Part shown: positions 34,721 to 44,276 of the stretch, piece by piece
Position numbering within the stretch: the first letter of the stretch is position 1
Layout: each line of letters starts with the position of its first letter
NCBI RefSeq assembly: GCF_002796605.1
Contig: NZ_CP024923.1
Coordinates: 3,169,501-3,233,500, forward strand
Reading direction: 5' to 3'
DNA length: 64,000 bases
Source: Sphingomonas psychrotolerans
GTDB taxonomy: Bacteria > Pseudomonadota > Alphaproteobacteria > Sphingomonadales > Sphingomonadaceae
Notes under the pieces: generated by a model
Database searches by the model: none
Told to the model about the DNA's origin: nothing
The model's input: the letters and a program-made list of their open reading frames with translations, nothing else
Made by a program: the position numbers and the translations under genes

Positions 34721-36163
34721 ATGGCAGACGATGCAATGCTCAAATTCGTAGCGCGCGGGCAGCAATATCCCGACAAGCGCGAGGCTGAACTCCGCGCGGA
34801 GGATTTTCGCGAGATTGCGGAACGCTATGCCGTGCCCGATGCCGAGGCACAGGCCGGGCGCTGCTCGCAATGCGGGGTGCCTTATTGTTCGGTGCATTGC
34901 CCGCTGCACAATCACATCCCCGATTGGCTGCGGTTGACTGCCGAAGGCCGGCTGCGCGAAGCATATGAACTCAGCAACGCCACTTCGACCATGCCGGAGA
35001 TCTGCGGCCGCATCTGCCCGCAGGACCGGCTGTGCGAAGGCAATTGCGTGATCGAATTCTCCGGGCATGGCGCAGTGACGATCGGATCGGTCGAGAAGTT
35101 CATCACCGACAAGGCGTGGGACGAAGGTTGGGTCGAGCCGGTCCGGGTCGGCCCGGCGCGCGGCCAATCGGTCGGCGTGATCGGTGCGGGGCCGGCGGGG
35201 CTGAGCGCCGCCGAGTATCTTCGCGAGATGGGCTATGACGTCCATATCTATGATCGGCATGACCGCGCCGGCGGACTGCTGACCTATGGCATCCCGGGCT
35301 TCAAGCTCGAGAAGCACATCGTGATGCGGCGAGTCGCCCGGCTCGAAGAGGCGGGGATCGTCTTCCACACCAGCTTCGAAGTCGGCCGCGAGGCGACGCT
35401 CGATGAACTGCGCGCGCGGCACGACACGATCCTGATCGCCACCGGCGTGTACAAGGCGCGTGGAATCAAGGCGCCGGGGGTCGGCGCTTCGGGCGTGATC
35501 GAGGCGCTCGACTATCTTACCGCTTCCAACCGCAAGAGCTTCGGCGACACCGTCCCCGCGTTCGACGACGGCAGCCTCAACGCCGACGGCAAGCATGTCG
35601 TGGTAGTGGGCGGCGGCGACACGGCGATGGACTGCGTCCGCACTGCGATCCGCCAGGGCGCGGCGTCGGTGAAGTGCCTTTATCGCCGCGACCGCGCCAA
35701 CATGCCGGGCTCGCAGCGCGAAGTCGCCAATGCCGAGGAGGAAGGCGTCGAGTTCGTCTGGCTCTCGGCGCCCGAGGCGTTCGATGGCGGCGACAAGGTG
35801 ACCGGCGTGCGCGCGACGAAGATGCGGCTCGGCGCGCCCGACGCCTCGGGCCGCCGCGCGCCCGAAGTCGATCCGGGTGGAGCGTTCCAGCTGCCGGCAG
35901 ACCTCGTGATCAAGGCGCTCGGCTTCGAGGCCGAAGATCTGCCCCGGCTGTTCGGCGCCGAGGCGCTGGGCGTCACCCGCTGGGGGACACTGCGCACCGA
36001 CGGCAAATCGATGATGACCAGCATCGAAGGCGTGTTCGCGGCGGGCGACATCGTCCGCGGCGCCAGCCTGGTGGTGTGGGCGATCCGCGACGGCCGCGAC
36101 GTCGCGGCGCATATGCATGCTTGGATGAAGGCGAAGGCCCTCAGCGAGAAGGTCGCGGCGTGA
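34721..36163 (+). CDS. gltD: Glutamate synthase (NADPH) small subunit
   Basis: The 480-residue FAD/NADPH subunit passes electrons to GltB for glutamate formation from glutamine and 2-oxoglutarate. The N-terminal iron-sulfur cysteines are in RCSQCGVPYCSVHCPLHNHI and ICGRICPQDRLCEGNC. The FAD-binding motif is VIGAGPAGLSAAEYL and the NADPH-binding motif is VVVGGGDTAMDCVRTA. The C-terminus has the usual GVFAAGDIVRGASLVVWAIRDGR. It is the first gene of a four-gene overlapping operon and comes before gltB, with two other genes between. Confidence 0.96.
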   Translation: MADDAMLKFVARGQQYPDKREAELRAEDFREIAERYAVPDAEAQAGRCSQCGVPYCSVHCPLHNHIPDWLRLTAEGRLREAYELSNATSTMPEICGRICPQDRLCEGNCVIEFSGHGAVTIGSVEKFITDKAWDEGWVEPVRVGPARGQSVGVIGAGPAGLSAAEYLREMGYDVHIYDRHDRAGGLLTYGIPGFKLEKHIVMRRVARLEEAGIVFHTSFEVGREATLDELRARHDTILIATGVYKARGIKAPGVGASGVIEALDYLTASNRKSFGDTVPAFDDGSLNADGKHVVVVGGGDTAMDCVRTAIRQGAASVKCLYRRDRANMPGSQREVANAEEEGVEFVWLSAPEAFDGGDKVTGVRATKMRLGAPDASGRRAPEVDPGGAFQLPADLVIKALGFEAEDLPRLFGAEALGVTRWGTLRTDGKSMMTSIEGVFAAGDIVRGASLVVWAIRDGRDVAAHMHAWMKAKALSEKVAA

Positions 36164-36879
36164 GCCTGTTCTCAGTCTTAGCCTTGATGATCGCAGGCCC
36201 CGCGCAGTCGGCGCCTACTGCGCCGCTCGCTACCCATTCAACGGCTTCGCCTAGAGAAATCGCGTTGACCACAATAGTTGAGGGCTTTTTTTATGAGCAG
36301 TTCTCGGCCCGGCTATTGGATGCGGCGCTAGCCGCGACGATTCACTCGGGTTTGCTGTCTACCCCTGAGGGCCAACAGCTGGAGAAGGTCTATCCGGGCA
36401 TCGGCGATGCAATGGTTGCCGGCGCCACGCGCGAAATGGCTAAGGCACTTCCTGAACGGTTTGCCTCTGCCCGAATGGCGGCGCGCGCGCATTGGACGCA
36501 GTTCAGCGACGCCGATCTGACCGCATTCGCAGCCGTGCTGCGCCCAAGTGTGGCTGACATGGCGACCTTGCCGGCCGAGGTCCGCGTTGGGGAAACTGCC
36601 ACCATGGCCATGCAGAGGACATTTCGGACCGGGCACGGAGCCGAAATTCAATCGCGGCTTTCCAAAAGGCTATCTGAGTTCTCGACTACGCCAGCCGGCC
36701 GGCGAATCGGCGGCCGCCTCGATGGCTTCCTGCGGGAAGTGGGGAATGCCAAGGCCGCCGCCACGACGGATCTGACCAAGCGCGCGCTCGCCGCCGCAGA
36801 TCGGGCGGCCAACAACTATGTCATCGCCAGCGGGGAGAAAAGCTGGCTACCTTTTCCATCAGCAGGGATTGATAAATGA
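36160..36879 (+). CDS. Hypothetical exported protein within the glt operon
   Basis: The 239-residue product starts with GTG that overlaps the gltD stop (GTGA). The N-terminus VSLFSVLALMIAGPAQSAPT is a signal peptide. The remainder is helical (LLDAALAATIHSGLLSTPEG, MAKALPERFASARMAARAHW, SEFSTTPAGRRIGGRLDGFL). The pattern 'TPAGR' is similar to the pattern in the next protein, so it may be a distant relative of the DUF2059 group. It overlaps the next gene by 4 bases (ATGA). Confidence 0.7.
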   Translation: MSLFSVLALMIAGPAQSAPTAPLATHSTASPREIALTTIVEGFFYEQFSARLLDAALAATIHSGLLSTPEGQQLEKVYPGIGDAMVAGATREMAKALPERFASARMAARAHWTQFSDADLTAFAAVLRPSVADMATLPAEVRVGETATMAMQRTFRTGHGAEIQSRLSKRLSEFSTTPAGRRIGGRLDGFLREVGNAKAAATTDLTKRALAAADRAANNYVIASGEKSWLPFPSAGIDK

Positions 36880-37643
36880 CCCCTGAGCATCAGCGCCACG
36901 CCCGCGAGGGCATGCACCGCCGCGAGCTCGGAGGCGAAGCCTGCTATATCGGCATGGTTGCGGCGCCCGACCGCCAGGCGTTGCGCCGCGTTGCGAAGGG
37001 ACTGTTGGCGGGAATCATCCTGGCGCCCGCATTGCCCCATGCGGTGCCGGCACGGGCCGCTCCGCAAGTGGTGGCAGCGGATCCGGCGCGACTGACGACT
37101 GCCGAAAAGGTGGTCGCCAAGCTCGTCCCGCAGGGGATTTACCTGCGCATCATGCGCGACGCCTTCCCGCAGATGATGGACGCGATGATTGCCCGGATGA
37201 GCGGGATGACCGCTGCCGATCTGGATGAGAAAGACAAGAGCGGCAAGACACTCGAGCAGCTCGCGGCGGAGAAGGATCCCGCTTTTCGCGAGCGCATGAC
37301 CATCATGACGCGCGTGATGGGCGAGGAAATGGGCAAGGTGATGGACAAGCTCGAGCCGCGCGTCCGGGCGGCTGTCGGCAAGGCCTTTGCCCGGCGTTTC
37401 ACGCTGCAGCAGCTGAGCGACATGGACGTGTTCTTCGCCACGCCGTCGGGCGCCGCGTTCGCGAAGGACTATCTGCTGACCTTCATGGATCCCGAGATGC
37501 TGCAGGAAATGTCCGCATCCATGCCCGAGATGATGCGCGCGATGCCCGAGATCATGAAGCGCGTCGAGAAAGAGACGGCGCACCTGCCGCCGCCGCCCAA
37601 GTCCGAGGGCGACACCGACACCGAGGTCGAGACCAAGCAATGA
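36876..37643 (+). CDS. DUF2059-type protein with an N-terminus duplicated from GltB
   Basis: The 255-residue product has a C-terminal half (FPQMMDAMIARMSGM, AVGKAFARRFTLQQLSDMDVFFATPSGAAFAKDY) that is of the DUF2059 type. Residues 1-40 (MTPEHQRHAREGMHRRELGG, EACYIGMVAAPDRQALRRV) closely follow the GltB start encoded right downstream (EGMYRPEFEGDACGVGMVAATDGQPSRRV), including the cysteine in the place of the GltB catalytic Cys. The segment LLAGIILAPALPHAVPARAA after it looks like a signal peptide, and a TTG at 36981 would give a normal exported protein without the GltB-like piece. It overlaps gltB by 4 bases. Confidence 0.8.
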   Translation: MTPEHQRHAREGMHRRELGGEACYIGMVAAPDRQALRRVAKGLLAGIILAPALPHAVPARAAPQVVAADPARLTTAEKVVAKLVPQGIYLRIMRDAFPQMMDAMIARMSGMTAADLDEKDKSGKTLEQLAAEKDPAFRERMTIMTRVMGEEMGKVMDKLEPRVRAAVGKAFARRFTLQQLSDMDVFFATPSGAAFAKDYLLTFMDPEMLQEMSASMPEMMRAMPEIMKRVEKETAHLPPPPKSEGDTDTEVETKQ

Positions 37644-40600
37644 CCAGTGAATCCGAACGCACCCGCCTTGCCAACGAAGGCATGTACCGCCCCGAGTTCG
37701 AAGGCGATGCCTGCGGCGTGGGCATGGTCGCCGCGACCGACGGCCAGCCGTCGCGCCGCGTCGTCCAGTCGGCGATCGATGCGCTGAAGGCAGTGTGGCA
37801 CCGCGGCGCAGTCGATGCCGATGGCAAGACCGGCGATGGCGCGGGCCTGCATGTCGACTTGCCGGTGCGATTCTTCGACGACGCGATCGCCGCCGGCGGT
37901 CACCGCGTGATGCCGAATCGCCTCGCCGTCGGCATGATCTTCCTGCCGCGCACTGATCTGGGGGCGCAGGAGGCGTGCCGCACGATCGTCGAATCGGAGA
38001 TCATCGAGGCCGGCTACACCATCTATGGTTGGCGTCAGGTGCCCGTCGACGTTCGGGTGATCGGGATGAAGGCACAGGCGACCCGCCCCGAGATCGAGCA
38101 GATCATGATCGCCGGGCCGCTGCCCGCCGAAGTCGACGCCGCCGAGTTCGAGAAGAACCTGTACCTCATCCGCCGCCGGATCGAGAAGCGCGTCATCGCC
38201 GCGCAGATCAGCGGCTTCTACATCTGCTCGCTGTCGACCCGCTCGATCATCTACAAGGGGCTGTTCCTCGCCGAGAGCCTCAGCGAATTCTATCCCGATC
38301 TCAAGGACGAGCGCTTCACCAGCCGCGTCGCGATCTTCCATCAGCGTTATTCGACCAACACCTTCCCGCAATGGTGGCTGGCGCAGCCGTTCCGCTGCCT
38401 CGCGCACAATGGCGAAATCAACACGATCCGCGGCAACAAGAACTGGATGCTCAGCCACGAAATCAAGATGGCGAGCCTCGCGTTCGGCGAGCAGAGCGAG
38501 GACATCAAGCCGGTGATTCCGGCGGGAGCTTCAGACACGGCCGCGCTCGACGCGGTGTTCGAGGCGATCTGCCGTTCGGGGCGCGACGCGCCGACCGCCA
38601 AATTGATGCTGGTGCCCGAGGCGTGGGACGACAACACCCCCGCCAGCCACCTCTCGATGTACAAATATCTGGCGAGCGTGATGGAGCCGTGGGACGGCCC
38701 CGCCGCGCTGGCGATGACCGACGGCCGCTGGGCGGTTGCCGGCGTCGACCGCAACGCACTGCGTCCGCTGCGCTATACCCAGACGTCTGATGGCCTTCTC
38801 ATTGTCGGCTCCGAGACGGGCATGGTCCAGATTTCCGAATCCTCCATCCTCGCCAAGGGCCGGATGGGCCCGGGGCAGATGATCGCAGTCGATCTCGAAA
38901 ACGGCGTGCTGTTCGACGACATGGCGATCAAGGACCGCATCGCCGGAGAGGCGAATTATGCCGCGATGATCGGCGAGTTCATCACGCTGAACGATCTGCC
39001 CGCAGCCGAGACCGGCGGTTATTACGACCGTGCCGAGCTGACCCGGCGGCAGGTCGCGGCAGGGCAGACGCTCGAGGACATGGAGCTGATCCTCGCGCCG
39101 ATGGTCGAGACCGCCAAGGAAGCGATCGGCTCGATGGGCGACGATACCCCGCTGGCCGTGATTTCGGACAAGCCGCGGCTGATCAGCCAATTCTTCCGGC
39201 AGAACTTCAGCCAGGTGACCAACCCGCCGATCGATTCGCTGCGCGAACGCCAGGTGATGACGCTCAAGACGCGGTTCGGGAACCTCGCCAACATTCTCGA
39301 CGTCGAGGGCAGCAAGAGTCCCGTGCTGGTGCTCGAGAGCCCCGTGCTGACCAATGCCGACTGGCATCGGCTACGCGCGCATTTCGGCGGCCAGTGCGCC
39401 GAGATCGACTGCACCTTCGAGACCGGAAGCGGCCCCGAGGGGCTGCGCGCCGCAATCACACGGATCCGCTACGAGGCCGAACAGGCGGTACGCGCCGGCT
39501 GCACCGAATTGTTTCTGACCGACGAGCATCTCGGCACCGACAAGGTGGCGATTGCCGGGGTGCTCGCCGCCGCCGCAGTGCACACCCACCTCGTTCGCCG
39601 CGGTTTGCGCTCTTACGCCAGCGTCAACGTCCGCACTGCCGAATGCCTCGACACGCATTATTATGCCGTGCTGATCGGCGTCGGCGCGACCACGGTGAAC
39701 GCCTATCTCGCCGAAGCCTCGATCGCCGACCGCCAGGCACGCGGGCTGTTCGGCGATCTGAGTCTCGCCGAATGCCTCAAGCGGCACCGCAAGGCGATCG
39801 ACGAAGGGCTGCTCAAGATCCTGTCGAAGATGGGGATCGCCGTAATCTCGTCGTACCGTGGCGGCTATAATTTCGAAGCGGTCGGGCTGAGCCGGGCGCT
39901 GGTGAACGATCTGTTCCCCGGCATGCCCGCCAAGATCTCGGGCGAAGGCTATGCCTCGCTCCACTTGAACGCGATGATGCGCCACGAAGCGGCGTTCGAT
40001 CGCGCAGTCGCGTCGCTGCCGATCGGCGGCTTCTATCGCCAGCGCCACGGCGGCGAGACGCATGCCTATTCGGCGCAATTGATGCATCTGCTGCAGACGG
40101 CGGTCTCGACCGACAGCTATTCCTCGTATTTGCAATTCTCGCGCGGGGTGCGCGACATGCCGCCGGTCTATCTGCGCGACTTGCTCGAGTTCAATTTCCC
40201 CAACGAAGGCCTGCCGATCGACCAGGTCGAAGCGATCACCGAGATCCGCAAGCGCTTCGTGACGCCGGGCATGTCGCTTGGGGCGCTCAGCCCCGAAGCG
40301 CACGAGACGCTGGCGATCGCGATGAACCGGATCGGCGCCAAGGCCGTTTCGGGCGAGGGCGGGGAGGACCGGCTACGCTACACGCCGTACGAGAATGGCG
40401 ACAATGCCAATTCGGTGATCAAGCAGATCGCCTCCGGACGGTTCGGCGTGACCGCGGAATATCTCGGCGCGTGCGACGAGATCGAGATCAAGGTGGCCCA
40501 GGGCGCCAAGCCCGGCGAGGGCGGCCAGCTGCCCGGCTTCAAGGTGACCGAGTTCATCGCCAAGCTGCGCCATGCGACGCCGGGGGTGACGCTGATCAGC

Positions 40601-42145
40601 CCGCCGCCGCACCACGACATCTATTCGATCGAGGATTTGGCCCAGCTCATCTACGACCTCAAGATGATCAATCCGCGCGCGCGGGTCTGCGTCAAACTGG
40701 TGTCCTCGGCGGGGATCGGCACGGTCGCGGCTGGCGTCGCCAAGGCGCATGCCGACGTGATCCTCGTCGCCGGCCATGTCGGCGGCACCGGCGCGAGCCC
40801 GCAGACTTCGGTCAAATATGCGGGCACGCCGTGGGAAATGGGGCTGACCGAAGTAAATCAGACACTCACCCTCAACGGGCTGCGCGGCCGGGTGACCCTG
40901 CGCACCGATGGCGGGCTCAAGACCGGGCGCGACATCGTCATCGCCGCGATCCTCGGCGCCGAGGAATTCGGCATCGGCACGCTCAGCCTCGTCGCGATGG
41001 GCTGCATCATGGTGCGGCAGTGCCATTCGAACACCTGCCCGGTCGGCGTCTGCACGCAGGACGAAAGGCTGCGCGCGAAGTTCGTCGGCACCCCGGAAAA
41101 GGTGATCAATCTGATGACCTTCATCGCCGAGGAAGTGCGCGAGATCCTTGCCAAGCTCGGCTTCAGCAGCCTCGACGAGATCATCGGGCGCACCGAATTG
41201 CTCCGCCAGGTCAGCCGCGGCGCCGAGCATCTCGACGATCTCGACTTGAACCCGATTCTCGCCAAAGTCGATGCCGACGATGCCAACCGGCGCTTCAGCC
41301 TGTCGACCTTCCGCAACGAAGTTCCCGACAGCCTCGACGCGCAGATGATCCGCGACGCGGCGGCGGTATTCTCGCGCGGCGAGAAGATGCAGCTCACCTA
41401 TTCGGTGCGCAACACGCACCGCGCAGTGGGGACCCGGCTGTCGTCGGAGGTCACCCGCAAATTCGGCATGTCGACGCTCAACGACAATCATGTCCAGGTG
41501 CGGCTGCGCGGGTCCGCAGGCCAGTCGCTCGGCGCGTTCCTGTGCAAGGGCATCACGCTCGAAGTGTTCGGCGATGCCAACGACTATGTCGGCAAGGGAT
41601 TGTCGGGCGGCGTCATCGTCGTCCGCCCAATGGTGAGTTCGCCGCTCGCGTCCCAGGACAATACGATCATCGGCAACACCGTGCTGTACGGCGCGACTTC
41701 CGGCCGGCTGTTCGCCGCGGGCCAGGCGGGTGAGCGCTTCGCGGTGCGCAATTCGGGTGCCGAAGTGGTGGTCGAGGGCTGCGGCGCCAACGGCTGCGAA
41801 TATATGACCGGCGGCACCGCGGTGGTGCTCGGCAAGGTCGGCATGAACTTCGGCGCCGGGATGACCGGGGGCATGGCCTTCGTCTATGACGCTGATGCGA
41901 GCTTCGAAGGCCGCGCCAATCCCGAGAGCATCGTCTGGCAGCGACTGGCCTCGGCGCATTGGGAAGACAAGCTTCGCGGACTGGTTGAGGCGCATGCCGC
42001 GGCGACCGACAGCAAATGGTCGCAGGGAATCCTCGAGGATTGGGACCGCGCGGTCGGGCATTTCTGGCAAGTGGTGCCGAAGGAGATGCTCACCCGGCTG
42101 CCCCAGCCGCTCTCGGACGCGGTGGAGGCCGTCGCCGCCGAGTGA
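37640..42145 (+). CDS. gltB: Glutamate synthase (NADPH) large subunit
   Basis: The 1501-residue product is full length. An N-terminal class II glutamine amidotransferase domain follows a 24-residue propeptide and has catalytic Cys25 in GDACGVGMVA. The central and FMN-binding synthase domains contain VSGEGGEDRLRY, KPGEGGQLPGFKVTEFIAKL, SPPPHHDIYSIEDLAQLIYD and GGTGASP. The 3Fe-4S cysteines are in GCIMVRQCHSNTCPVGVCT (about 1122-1138). The C-terminal beta-helix domain has GGVIVVRP, GNTVLYGATSGRLFAAGQAG and GMTGGMAFVYD. It makes glutamate together with GltD. The start overlaps the preceding gene (ATGA), and gltB is the last gene of the operon. Confidence 0.97.
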   Translation: MTSESERTRLANEGMYRPEFEGDACGVGMVAATDGQPSRRVVQSAIDALKAVWHRGAVDADGKTGDGAGLHVDLPVRFFDDAIAAGGHRVMPNRLAVGMIFLPRTDLGAQEACRTIVESEIIEAGYTIYGWRQVPVDVRVIGMKAQATRPEIEQIMIAGPLPAEVDAAEFEKNLYLIRRRIEKRVIAAQISGFYICSLSTRSIIYKGLFLAESLSEFYPDLKDERFTSRVAIFHQRYSTNTFPQWWLAQPFRCLAHNGEINTIRGNKNWMLSHEIKMASLAFGEQSEDIKPVIPAGASDTAALDAVFEAICRSGRDAPTAKLMLVPEAWDDNTPASHLSMYKYLASVMEPWDGPAALAMTDGRWAVAGVDRNALRPLRYTQTSDGLLIVGSETGMVQISESSILAKGRMGPGQMIAVDLENGVLFDDMAIKDRIAGEANYAAMIGEFITLNDLPAAETGGYYDRAELTRRQVAAGQTLEDMELILAPMVETAKEAIGSMGDDTPLAVISDKPRLISQFFRQNFSQVTNPPIDSLRERQVMTLKTRFGNLANILDVEGSKSPVLVLESPVLTNADWHRLRAHFGGQCAEIDCTFETGSGPEGLRAAITRIRYEAEQAVRAGCTELFLTDEHLGTDKVAIAGVLAAAAVHTHLVRRGLRSYASVNVRTAECLDTHYYAVLIGVGATTVNAYLAEASIADRQARGLFGDLSLAECLKRHRKAIDEGLLKILSKMGIAVISSYRGGYNFEAVGLSRALVNDLFPGMPAKISGEGYASLHLNAMMRHEAAFDRAVASLPIGGFYRQRHGGETHAYSAQLMHLLQTAVSTDSYSSYLQFSRGVRDMPPVYLRDLLEFNFPNEGLPIDQVEAITEIRKRFVTPGMSLGALSPEAHETLAIAMNRIGAKAVSGEGGEDRLRYTPYENGDNANSVIKQIASGRFGVTAEYLGACDEIEIKVAQGAKPGEGGQLPGFKVTEFIAKLRHATPGVTLISPPPHHDIYSIEDLAQLIYDLKMINPRARVCVKLVSSAGIGTVAAGVAKAHADVILVAGHVGGTGASPQTSVKYAGTPWEMGLTEVNQTLTLNGLRGRVTLRTDGGLKTGRDIVIAAILGAEEFGIGTLSLVAMGCIMVRQCHSNTCPVGVCTQDERLRAKFVGTPEKVINLMTFIAEEVREILAKLGFSSLDEIIGRTELLRQVSRGAEHLDDLDLNPILAKVDADDANRRFSLSTFRNEVPDSLDAQMIRDAAAVFSRGEKMQLTYSVRNTHRAVGTRLSSEVTRKFGMSTLNDNHVQVRLRGSAGQSLGAFLCKGITLEVFGDANDYVGKGLSGGVIVVRPMVSSPLASQDNTIIGNTVLYGATSGRLFAAGQAGERFAVRNSGAEVVVEGCGANGCEYMTGGTAVVLGKVGMNFGAGMTGGMAFVYDADASFEGRANPESIVWQRLASAHWEDKLRGLVEAHAAATDSKWSQGILEDWDRAVGHFWQVVPKEMLTRLPQPLSDAVEAVAAE

Positions 42146-42210
42146 CGTTCAGCCTGTGCTAAGGTGTTGGGAATGATATATAAGCGTTCCTGACGACTCG
42201 GGAGAATGTC

Positions 42211-42633
42211 ATGCGTCTGGTCTCTACCGCCGCCCTTCTATGCGCAATCGCCCTTCCCGCCGCCGCGCAAACGCGGGGCGAGGCCGAAGCGGTGCGCCGG
42301 CTCAACGACCCGATGGTGCAGGAAGGCGTCGCAATGGCGATGAGCGCGCTGGCGGGGATCGTGCTCGATACCAAGGTAGGGCCGCTTGCCCGTTATGCCG
42401 ATCCCGACGCGGACATCCGCCCGTCGGATACGCTGCGCGACGTCGAACGGCGCCGCGATCCGCATTTCGAAGCCAAGCTCCATGCGCGGACGCGCCGCGC
42501 GGTCGGCGCCGTCGGCGCAGTCACCAGTGATGCGCTGGCGATGAGTGCCGAGCTGGCGCGGACGGCAGACCGGCTTCGCGACGCGCTGGCGCCGCTGCAA
42601 GGCGCGATCGAGGCCTACTCGGAGGATAATTGA
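42211..42633 (+). CDS. Hypothetical periplasmic protein
   Basis: The 140-residue product has a signal peptide MRLVSTAALLCAIALPAAAQ and a helical, alanine- and arginine-rich body (EAVRRLNDPMVQEGVAMAMS, TLRDVERRRDPHFEAKLHAR). GGGAG lies before the ATG. It resembles small sphingomonad-specific exported proteins; no known domain. Confidence 0.8.
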   Translation: MRLVSTAALLCAIALPAAAQTRGEAEAVRRLNDPMVQEGVAMAMSALAGIVLDTKVGPLARYADPDADIRPSDTLRDVERRRDPHFEAKLHARTRRAVGAVGAVTSDALAMSAELARTADRLRDALAPLQGAIEAYSEDN

Positions 42634-42678
42634 CGCATCGGCTGGACGCGCCGCGCGTCCGCAGTAGATACGGGCTGC

Positions 42679-43350
42679 ATGTGGCAGCTCCTTCAATTCC
42701 CGCTTTGTCCGTTTTCGCGCAAAGTCCGCCTGCTGCTCGGCGAAAAGGCAATCGGCTATGAGCCGGTGCGCGAATCGCCGTGGCTGCGGCGCGACGAGTT
42801 CCTCGACCTGAACCCGACCGGCCAGGTGCCGGTGATGGTCGACACCGAGCGTGGCGTCACACTGATCGATTCGACGGTGATCTGCGAATTCTTCGAGGAG
42901 ACGGTCAGCAAGAACGCGATGATCAGCGGCACCGCCACCGATCGCGCCGAGATCCGCCGGCTGGTGATCTGGTTCGACGACCATTTCTACAGCGACATCA
43001 CCGCACCCTTGCTCCACGAGCGCATGATCAAGCGTGTGGTGCACAAGGTGGCGCCCGACGCCAAGGCACTGCGCGAGGCGATGAAGGCCGCAGTCGCGCA
43101 TCTCGATTATATCGACTATCTGCTCGATCACCGCACCTGGCTCGCCGGCCCGACGATGAGCCTGGCCGACCTCGCCGCCGCGGCGCAGATCTCGATCGCG
43201 GATTATCTCGGCGGGATCGACTGGAAGAGCCACGACCAAGCCAAGCGCTGGTATATCGGCATGAAGAGCCGGCCAAGCTTCCGCCCCTTACTCTCCGAGC
43301 GGATGGAAGGCATCGCGCCCCCGGCGGATTACGAGAAGCTGGATCTCTAG
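42679..43350 (+). CDS. Glutathione S-transferase family protein
   Basis: The 223-residue product has an N-terminal thioredoxin-like GST domain (LLQFPLCPFSRKVRLLLGEK with Cys10/Ser13, LNPTGQVPVMVD, LIDSTVICEFFEE). The helical C-terminal domain ends with TWLAGPTMSLADLAAAAQIS, the usual GST N-capping region. Expected to be cytosolic; substrate not predictable. Independent of its neighbours. Confidence 0.9.
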   Translation: MWQLLQFPLCPFSRKVRLLLGEKAIGYEPVRESPWLRRDEFLDLNPTGQVPVMVDTERGVTLIDSTVICEFFEETVSKNAMISGTATDRAEIRRLVIWFDDHFYSDITAPLLHERMIKRVVHKVAPDAKALREAMKAAVAHLDYIDYLLDHRTWLAGPTMSLADLAAAAQISIADYLGGIDWKSHDQAKRWYIGMKSRPSFRPLLSERMEGIAPPADYEKLDL

Positions 43351-43443
43351 GTTGCGAACGACCGGGCCGACGAGCCGGTCGACATCGCTGTCGTTCGCCC
43401 GGGGATCCGCGCGATGGCCCCGCAGCGGCGCCCCTTTTGCTCA

Positions 43444-44196
43444 TCAGTTGCTCGCAGGCCTACGAGGCGCCTCGACCTGGGCTACCCACGACGAGGACGA
43501 GACAATTCGGGCGGCGGCGACCTTGCGGACCGCATTCTCGAGCTGGCCGCGATTGCGATAGCCGCCGATCACCAGCACCCGCTTGCCTGGTCTCGACTGG
43601 ACCGTGCGCGTCACGACCTCCGCCATCCCATCGTCCCACGCAGACTGCACTTTTACGAACGCAGGGCCGACGATTGCGGCACGGAGCGCGACATGGCTGT
43701 CGACCATGCGCGCGGTCGTCTCGTCCTGAGTCTGACTGGCGCGCCGCCAATAAGCGAGCAGCGCGGTTTCCAGCGCCTCGTCGAAGGCCGTCAGGGCAGT
43801 TGCACCTTGGGGATCGTTTCGGCCGAGCGCCGCGAAGGCAGCTCCCGCCGCCCCCGCGAGCTCCGCGAAGCGTGGTCCGCCGGGCTCCATTGCCACGGCC
43901 TCGACTCCGGCACTGTCGAGCCAGCGCCAGATCATCTGAGGATATTCCGGACGACCGGGAGTATCCGTGCGCCCGACCAGCTCGTCTGGACGCACTTCCA
44001 GCACAACGACATCGGGCCGAAATGCCTCGAGCAGGCGGCGTAGCTGGTCATAGTCGAAACTTTCTTCCCGTGCGTGCAGGCCGTGCAGGGCGCCGAGCAC
44101 CAGCACTTCGTCGCCACGTGGCCTGGTTTGGGCATGCGCCGGAAGCATAGCGAGAAGGGCGGCGACGAACGCCAGCGGCTGAAGGGAGCGGGTCAT
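43444..44196 (-). CDS. Exported protein, possibly TIKI/TraB-like
   Basis: The 250-residue product has signal peptide MTRSLQPLAFVAALLAMLPA then HAQ. The mature part starts VLVLGALHGLHAREESFDYD, RPDVVVLEVRPDEL and later GKRVLVIGGYRNRGQLENAV. The GxxH and Glu positions recall the TIKI/TraB/ChaN fold, but the match is weak. It is followed on the same strand, without overlap, by nothing recognisable; upstream lies the LytTR gene. Confidence 0.65.
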   Translation of the reverse strand: MTRSLQPLAFVAALLAMLPAHAQTRPRGDEVLVLGALHGLHAREESFDYDQLRRLLEAFRPDVVVLEVRPDELVGRTDTPGRPEYPQMIWRWLDSAGVEAVAMEPGGPRFAELAGAAGAAFAALGRNDPQGATALTAFDEALETALLAYWRRASQTQDETTARMVDSHVALRAAIVGPAFVKVQSAWDDGMAEVVTRTVQSRPGKRVLVIGGYRNRGQLENAVRKVAAARIVSSSSWVAQVEAPRRPASN

Positions 44197-44276
44197 GGGA
44201 CAGGGTCTGCGGCAACCGCGCAACGCAGGCACGGCCAAATCGCCGAGCGGGATCGCCTTTGCGCCGACCGGGACAA

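Noticed and set aside
34691..36118. Long minus-strand frame (475 codons)
   Set aside because: Antisense shadow of gltD, which has all cofactor motifs.
40373..42070. Long minus-strand frame (565 codons)
   Set aside because: Antisense shadow of gltB.
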